The translations under genes and the position numbers were made by a program. From positions 34,975,607-35,039,606 of the forward strand of contig NC_084802.1 of the NCBI RefSeq assembly GCF_963169125.1: 64,000 nucleotides of DNA. The letters run 5' to 3'. The stretch is from Humulus lupulus. Lineage: Eukaryota > Streptophyta > Magnoliopsida > Rosales > Cannabaceae. The notes below the pieces were generated by a model. The model did no database searches, was not told the origin of the DNA, and was given only the letters and a program-made list of their open reading frames with translations. This document shows, one piece after another, positions 57,329 to 64,000 of the stretch. Position 1 is the first letter of the stretch; every line of letters begins with the position of its first letter.

Positions 57329-58870
57329 TGTAACGCCCTGGTTACCCCAGAACAGTTACGGTGAACAGTGAACCGGAAATTTGACTCGCTACCCGAGTCC
57401 TTTGGTTAAAAACGTGCATCTAAGTGTTATTAACAGGATAAGGTGGAAAACAATATAAAAGGAAAGGATATACTTTATTAAATACATAAAACTTTTCATG
57501 GGCCCATAAAAATATTGACATAATCAACATGCCTCATGAACAACCATGCATGTCACATATGGGGTGCAGTTCTCTTAGCTCTTGTTCGAGCGAGAATTAA
57601 TATAAGAACGACCCTTGAGAACGACTTGTCTTTTTGTCCCTTAGCGGTTACCTGGTCATAACCAATTATGGGATTCCATCAATAAAATGAATAACAAAGG
57701 TTCCCAAACCAAAACCTAGCCTCCGAGACATCCCTGAGCCAAAAACTCATTTCTGGCCAAAATGCCACTAAGGGCTGCGACCCTCCCTTCCCATGCCGCG
57801 GCCCGCCCCTCAAACAGAGATGGCCTCCTTCAGCACCCTGCATGAGCCGCGGCCCTCCCTGGCCATGCCGCGGCCCAACCCATACTTCAGCCAAAACTCT
57901 AGTTTTTCCTCCCTTGCGATTTCCTTGAAACCAACCCTCCAAACCAAACCAAAACACCACCCAAATGTCCAATACAACCCCTAAACTTGATCTACATCAC
58001 ACTCTCATCAAAACCCAAGTTAAACACCAACCAAACTTCCATTAATTCCAACTTCCCACATCAAAACCATAAGTTGAAAACTAAAACTAAAACAGAGCAA
58101 ACCAGGGAACTAGTGGCTAGAAACTTACCTCAAACTCAGATTGTGATGCTCTTCAATGGTAGAACACTCTCCCAAACTCCCAAGACTTACTTCCCAAGCT
58201 TGAATCCTCAACAAGGGCTCAAAAATCACAAAGTGAATGGAGGAGAAGGAAGGTACGGGTAAGCTCTTGAATATACTCTGTTTCTCTTCATTTCTTCAGC
58301 CATAAAGGGCTTATATCTATCCTAGGGGTAAAAAGACCAAAATACCCCTAGGTCAATTAAGGGTTTCCAAAGGCTCCCAAGGGCAAAATTGACATTTCCC
58401 ATCTATCTCGTTAATCATAACTAACGCTCTCCAATTCCCACTATTCTCGATTATCTCAAACACCAATAATTCACATCCCGTTACCCTTTAATTCCTGGCA
58501 ACGTTCTAATCATTATAATCACCCCGAGACTCATCCCGAGCCCCAAACTTAAACCTGTTATGACTAGACCGCTAATCAATATTCCAAGATCGTCTCATGC
58601 CGAATAGCTCGAACAAACCCACATTATAATGTGGTCTCAACAATATATCACCGATATTCATACAAATATACAATTATACCCTCAACGGGCCAAATTACCA
58701 AAACACCCCTGTCATGAAATGTGGACCCACATGCATGCATTTAACATCATATTATAATATAATTCACATAAACATACATATTATCAATTAATGGCATAAT
58801 CAAACAGTTATGGCCCTCCCGGCCTACTGATCCAGCCATTAAACCGCATTAAGGATTTCAGGGCATTACA
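57329..58870 (-). repeat. 3' LTR of element E (1542 bp, internally deleted)
   Basis: Homologous to C's 5' LTR, but lacks about 0.8 kb corresponding to most of 37310-40015 (minus D1). The deletion point is at about 57520-57535. The CpG-rich cluster is at about 57775-57885. Confidence 0.88.
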
Positions 58871-58888
58871 ACTATCCCCTCCTTACAG
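58871..58888 (-). promoter_or_regulatory. Polypurine tract of element E
   Basis: Minus strand CTGTAAGGAGGGGATAGT next to the 3' LTR, nearly the same as H's. Confidence 0.82.
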
Positions 58889-58906
58889 AAATTTCGTCCT
58901 CGAAAT

Positions 58907-60884
58907 TTACCTGAACAGCTCGGGATACTGACTCTGCATATTTGACTCCAGCTCCCAGGTCGCTTCCTCGACCTTGCTGTTCCTCCACAATACCTTAACC
59001 AAAGGTATCGTCTTATTCCCGAGGACCTTATCTTTTCTGTCAAGTATCTGAACTGGCTGCTCCTCAAAGGAGAGATCTGGCTTAAGCTCCAGATCTTCAT
59101 AACTCAAAATATGGCTTACATCAGATACATACCTCTAAAGAGCTGAAACATGAAATACATTATGCACGGCCGACAACGCCAGAGGCAAAGCCAATCTGTA
59201 AGCCACTTGACCAACCCTCTCCAGGATCTCAAATGGACCTACAAACCTAGGGCTCAGCTTGCCCTTCTTCCCAAACCTTCTCACCCCTTTCCATGGCGAG
59301 ACTCGAAGGAAGACATAGTCTCCCACTTGGAACTCCATGTTCCTGCGCTTGGGATCTGCATAGCTCTTCTGTCTACTCTGAGAAGCGAGCATCCGAGCTC
59401 TAATCTTCTCAATGGCCTCACTGGTCCTCTGAACTGCCTCAGGACCTAAGTATCTCCTTTCACCTGTCTCATCCCAATGAATGGATAGATCTGCGCTTTC
59501 TACCATACAACATCTCATAAGGTGCAACTCCAATGGTAGACTGATAACTGTTGTTGTAGGAGAATTCTATCAAAGGCAGATACTTACTCCAAGATCCACC
59601 AAAGTCCAGCACACATGCCCATAGCATGTCTTCCAATATCTGGATCGTCCTCTCAGATTGCCCATCTGTCTGAGGATGATAAGCAGTACTGAACTTCAGT
59701 TACGTCCCCATGGCCTTCTGCAAACTTCCCCAGAACTTGGAAGTAAAAGTAGGGTCCCGATCTGACATGATCGACCTCGGTGCTCCATGGAGGCTCACGA
59801 TCTCTCTCACATAGAGATCTGCATACTGATCAGCTGTATAAGTAGTCCTCACTGGCAGAAAGTGAGCTGACTTGGTGTAGCGATCTACTATCACCCAAAC
59901 AGAATCATGCTGACCAACAGTCCTGGGTAAGCCCACCACGAAATCCATCGTGATGTCCTCCCACTTCCACTCTGGGATATCCAGAGGCTGCAATAACCCT
60001 GCCGGCCTCTGATGCTCAGCCTTGCACTGTTGACATGTCAAGTACTTAGCCACATACTCTACTTCATCTCTCTTCATCCCCGGCCACCAATACAATGATC
60101 TCACATCCTGATACATCTTCGTGGTGCCTGGATGCAAAGAGTAAGGTGTAGTACGAGATTCATCTAGAATCTCTCGCCTCAAGGTAGTGTCTAACGGAAC
60201 ACATATCCGCCCTTTGTATCTCAACAAGCCTATCTCAGACACTGTATAATCTCTGGATGCTCCAGCCAGAACATCCTCTCTAATCTTGGTCAGTTGTGGA
60301 TCACTCAACTGACCCTCCTTGATTCTCTCCAACAGCGTAGACTGTAGCGTAATATTAGCCAACTGGCCCACCAGCAACTCTATACCAACTCTGGTCATAT
60401 CATCTTCTAACTTCCTGACAATCAGCCTCACACCATAAATTTGTCCCGGGCCCTTCCGGCTTAAAGCATCAGCTACCACGTTGGTCTTTCCTAGATGATA
60501 CACAATCTCACAGTCATAGTCTTTTACTAACTCCAGCCAATGCCTTTGCCTGATATTCAAGTCTTTCTAGGTGAAGAAGTACTTCAGGTTCTTGTGGTCT
60601 ATATAAATCTCACACTTTTCTCCATAAAGATAATGCCTCCATATCTTTAAAGCAAAAACCACAACTTCCAACTATAAATCATGAGTGGGATATCTCTTTT
60701 CATACTCCTTCAATTGGCGAGAAGCATAAGCAATTGCCTTCTCTGACTGCATCAGAACACAGCCCAAACCCTGATGAGAAGCATCACAATAAATCACAAA
60801 CTTCTCTTGATCTATTGGAAGACTCAGAATCGGACTTGTAATCATTCTCTGCTTCAGTTCCTGGAAGTTATTCTCACATTTATC
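58907..60884 (-). pseudogene. Element E RNase H, integrase and chromodomain
   Basis: RNase H with [10 protein letters not shown] and DHKNLKY (60590-60860) is broken by stops right after FVW at about 60883 and within the domain. The integrase core (59620-60000) keeps all three catalytic acids: [25 protein letters not shown] frameshift at about 59500-59535 (YGRKRRS) shifts to the next frame for the C-terminal part (GPFEILERVGQVAYRLALP). The chromodomain at 58907-59040 (KVLWRNSKVEEATWELES) is open and in that frame. It ends at the stop 58907-58909. Confidence 0.9.
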
Positions 60885-62330
60885 TTACCACACAAATTTC
60901 TGACTTTTGCGTGTCAGTTCAGTCAAAGCACTAACAATCTTTGAGAACCCTTCCACGAAACGCCTATAATAGCCTGCCAATCCAAGGAAACTTCTAACCT
61001 CATAAGCATTCTTTGGCCTTGGCCAATCTCTGACCGCTTCAATCTTTGCTGGATCTACTTTAATCCCCTCCTTACTGACAATATGCCCAAGAAAGGATAC
61101 CCGAGATAACCAGAACTCACATTTCTTGAACTTTGCAAACAATCTGTGTTCCCTCAGTCTCTGTAGAACCAACCTCAGATGTTGTTCATGCTCTGACTCA
61201 GATTGAGAATATACCAGGATATCATCAATGAAGACGATCACAAACTGGTCCGGATAATCCTTGAACACTCTGTTCTTCAGATCCATAAAAGCAGGAGGGG
61301 CATTAGTCAATCCAAAAGACATAACTAAGAACTCATAATGCCCATACCTGGTATGAAAAGCAGTCTTCTGTATGTCTCCCTCCTTGACCCTAACCTGATG
61401 ATAACCAGAACGAAGGTCGATCTTTGAGAATACCTTCTTACCTTGCAACTGATCGAACTGATCATCTGTCCTTGGCAAAGGATACATGTTCTTGATTGTC
61501 AACTTATTTAGTTCCCTGTAATCAATACACATTCTCAGAGAACCGTCCTTCTTCTTTACAAACAGAACCAGCGCACCCCATGGTGAGAAACTAGGTCTGA
61601 TAAAACCCAAATCTAACAGCTCTTGCAACTGTACCTTTAATTCTTTCAACTCAGCTGGGGCCATTCTGTAAGGTGCTCTAGACACTGGCTCCGTCCCTGG
61701 TGCTAGCTCTATCACGAACTCAATCTCTCTGTGCGGTGGCAACCCTGGAAAATCTTCTGGAAACACATCCAAGAATTCACAAACAAGTCTAGTATCTTCT
61801 AGTCTCACTGGCACGACCTGAGTGGTATCAACCACACTGGCCAAGAATCCAATGCAACCTCCTTGCAATAAATCCCTAGCCCTCAATACAGAAATCAATG
61901 GTATGCTAGGTCCATGCATAGTACCAACAAACACAAAAGGATCCTCACCTTTAGGCTCAAAAGTGACCATTTTCCTTCTGCAATCAATAGTTGCCCCATA
62001 CTTTGCCAACCAATCCATATCCAATATCATATCAAAGTCAGTCATAACCAACTCTATCAAATCCACTAACAACTCTCTGCCCTCCACTGTCACTAGCAAA
62101 GATCTGACCCATCTCCTGGATACTACTAACTCTCCAGTGGGTAACAAAGTTCCAAACCCCACAGCATAAAAATCACAGGGTCTACTCAGTCTATCAATAA
62201 TACTACTAGCAACTAAAGAGTGTGTAGCACCAGAATCAACCAATACATTATAAGGGGTTCCAGCACTAAGAAGCTGACATGTAACAACTGAGGGAGAAGC
62301 CTCAGCTTCTGCTTGTGTCAACGCGAACAC
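60885..62330 (-). pseudogene. Element E protease and reverse transcriptase
   Basis: Open frame of 481 residues. Protease [10 protein letters not shown] (Asp codon 62235-62237). [38 protein letters not shown] and FIDDILVYS (about 61222-61248). It ends at a TAA after SQKFVW. Protease and RT have no stop, the longest intact piece of E. Confidence 0.92.
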
Positions 62331-63479
62331 TCAAGCTGGGGCTGACCTGTCTGCTTTCTTGAGTTCCTCTTTTCTTGCCTGAGGGAAATCCTTCTTAAAA
62401 TGACCTACTGCTCCACACAAGTAGCAGGCCTTTGCCCTACACTCTCCCAAATGATGCCTCTTACATTTAGGGCATTCAGGACGAGTCTTCCAGGCTTCAC
62501 TACCACTTGGATGACCCATTGAAATACCACAGGGCCGCCTATCAGGACCTGGAACTGGGAAGGTATTAGGAACCTTCCTCTTCTGCTCACTGGGGCCTAT
62601 ACCCCTACCAAAACCCACAAATGGAGGAACTGTCCTCCTGAACTCCTTTCTGGCTGCACTGTCTCTCTAGATCTTGTTCTCTGCACTCTCAGCTGTGAGT
62701 GCCTTCTCAACCACTTGTGCATATGTAGTAACCCCAGCCACAGTGGTGATACGTACATCACGGGCTAATCTGGGCTGTATCCCTTGCATAAATCTCTCTC
62801 TCCTAGTCCCGTCAGTGGGCACCAGCTCCATGGAAAATTTCGCCAAATGATCAAACTTCAAGGCATACTCAGTGATTGACAGACTTCCCTGAAGTAGCCA
62901 AATAAACTCCTCAGCTTTAGCTGCCCTGATGGCATCATTGTAATACTTCTCATTAAATAGAGTTTGAAACTCTTCCCAACTCAGGGCATTTACATTCTTG
63001 GTCTGGGTAATCACTTCCCACCAAATTCGGGCATCCTCCCGAAATATATAGGTGGCACAAGCCACCCTCTCATTACCAGATACCCTCATAAAATCAAGGA
63101 TAGTGGTAATCATACTCATCCATTGTTCTGCCTTGGGAGGACCTGCACTGCCCTAAAAAACTGGAGGTTGTTGCTTCCTGAACCTTTCATAAAGAGGCTC
63201 CCATTTATTTCCAACCACAGGCAGCTGTTCTGCCGCTGGCACCGACACAGGAGGTGCCTCTGATACACTGGCCACTGCAGGCGTTTGCTGTTATCTCAGG
63301 AGACGAAGCTCTTTTCCCTGTCTCAACACAGTTGCCTGGAAATCACTGATTATCTGCTGCCAGTTTACAGGAGCTGGCTGTGGATTCTATGACTGGTCAT
63401 TCTCCTAACCCTGATTGTTATTATTATTCTAGCCCTGATCACTCTGGCCAGCTGAAGTATCTGTCTGCCCTGGATTCAT
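62331..63479 (-). pseudogene. Element E gag
   Basis: ATG at 63479, in frame with protease and RT. The N-terminal part has several stops (near 63430-63410, 63293 and 63155). The gag domain is at 62667-63119 (FREDARIWWEVITQ, FNEKYYNDAI, YALKFDHLAKF). The zinc knuckle CYLCGAVGHFKKDF has its last Cys replaced by Phe (about 62390-62430). A TGA/TAG stop separates it from protease at 62328-62333. Confidence 0.87.
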
Positions 63480-63908
63480 TCTTATCTGTTACCTTGCTGA
63501 AACAATGATCAATACGGCCATTCAGGTAGTAATAACTAAACCTCTTGCCGCCTTACGGTCCAAGAACAAGCAGACAATTATCATATTCCACAGTCATTCA
63601 ATTATACAGGCAGATACATGTTTATAGCATTTAGCACTTAACATGTATCACATAATAATTCACAATCAACCATACTAATAAGTATGTTCCAGCAATCTCA
63701 GAACTAATTAGCACACATTTGCTGAGGATATAATATTTCAGGGCACAGGTTTAACATGGTATCTCATGCATACAGGTAAAGCATATATACTATATTTAAG
63801 CAGTTATACATATAACTACATAAATAGTTACCAAACCATGAGTCGAGCTTGACTTCAGTGATGTGTGTACATGCCCAGCCAGTCTATAGGAACCCTAACC
63901 TTGGCATG

Positions 63909-63922
63909 CTTTGATACCAAGT
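63909..63922 (-). promoter_or_regulatory. Primer binding site of element E
   Basis: Minus strand ACTTGGTATCAAAGC-like sequence beside the 5' LTR. TGGTATCAAAGC has one mismatch to the initiator tRNA-Met complement. Confidence 0.85.
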
Positions 63923-64000
63923 TGTAACGCCCTGGTTACCCCAGAACAGTTACGGTGAACCGGAAATTTGACTCGCTACCCGAGTCCTTTGGTTAAAAAC
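63923..64000 (-). repeat. End of 5' LTR of element E (cut by window edge)
   Basis: 78 bases matching 57329 onward, except that the 57329 copy has an extra duplicated AACAGTG near 57367. Confidence 0.9.

Larger units (their letters stand above)
57329..64000 (-). mobile_element. Element E: Tekay/Del-like chromovirus, running off the right edge
   Basis: 3' LTR at 57329-58870, internal region 58871-63922 and the first 78 bases of the other LTR at 63923-64000 (both LTRs begin TGTAACGCCCTGGTTACC on the + strand). PPT and PBS are in place. Same family as C. The polyprotein has one frameshift and many stops. Left flank is ACAAT (57324-57328); its partner lies outside. Confidence 0.92.

Overview
This is nuclear DNA from a flowering plant, most likely a eudicot with a large, repeat-rich genome. 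The species cannot be named from this sequence. I see no intact host gene. At least three quarters of the window is nested LTR retrotransposons, all decayed. The rest is AT-rich host spacer at about 1736-5918, 17231-18684 and 55012-57328.

Layout from left to right. 1-1735 is the 3' end of a Ty3/gypsy Tat-lineage element (G, + strand) with its 3' LTR. 1736-5918 is AT-rich spacer with local tandem repeats. It holds a Mutator-type MITE (3021-3427) and a complete Cassandra TRIM whose LTRs carry 5S-rRNA-like sequence (4009-4826). 5919-17230 is a complete minus-strand Tekay/Del-like chromovirus (H), split by a solo LTR (I, 10143-12020). 17231-18684 is AT-rich spacer with a degenerate tandem array. 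18685-55011 is one Tat-lineage element (A, + strand) with matching LTRs and a perfect 5-bp target duplication, swollen by insertions. Inside A: chromovirus C (22817-43823, + strand, 3' half lost); Tat element B (23455-36496, + strand) inserted in C's LTR; solo LTR D1 (37360-39277, - strand), also in C's LTR; a related solo LTR D2 (44166-48021, + strand) in A's pol; and solo LTR F (45609-47385) inside D2. 55012-57328 is spacer that duplicates parts of 1736-5250. 57329-64000 is a minus-strand chromovirus (E) of the same family as C, running off the right edge.

The order of insertion follows from the target duplications: A, then C into A, then B and D1 into C's LTR. A deletion then fused C's integrase start to A's second RNase H, removing A's RT and C's 3' end. 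D2 went into A and F into D2 (relative timing of the last steps is not fixed).

The most interesting biology is in the Tat elements. B and A each carry, between pol and the 3' LTR, a multi-exon gene on the opposite strand, and G shows the promoter-proximal part of one. All three have a reverse-strand TATA-like box 220-280 bp inside the 3' LTR, a short first exon and a GTAAGT donor. In A and B the ATG directly follows the first acceptor AG. B also has a second copy of its polypurine tract between pol and the antisense gene. Other points are clusters of short CpG palindromes in several unrelated LTRs, a 20-bp minisatellite that accounts for the whole length difference of B's LTRs, and a long inverted pair of D-family LTRs.
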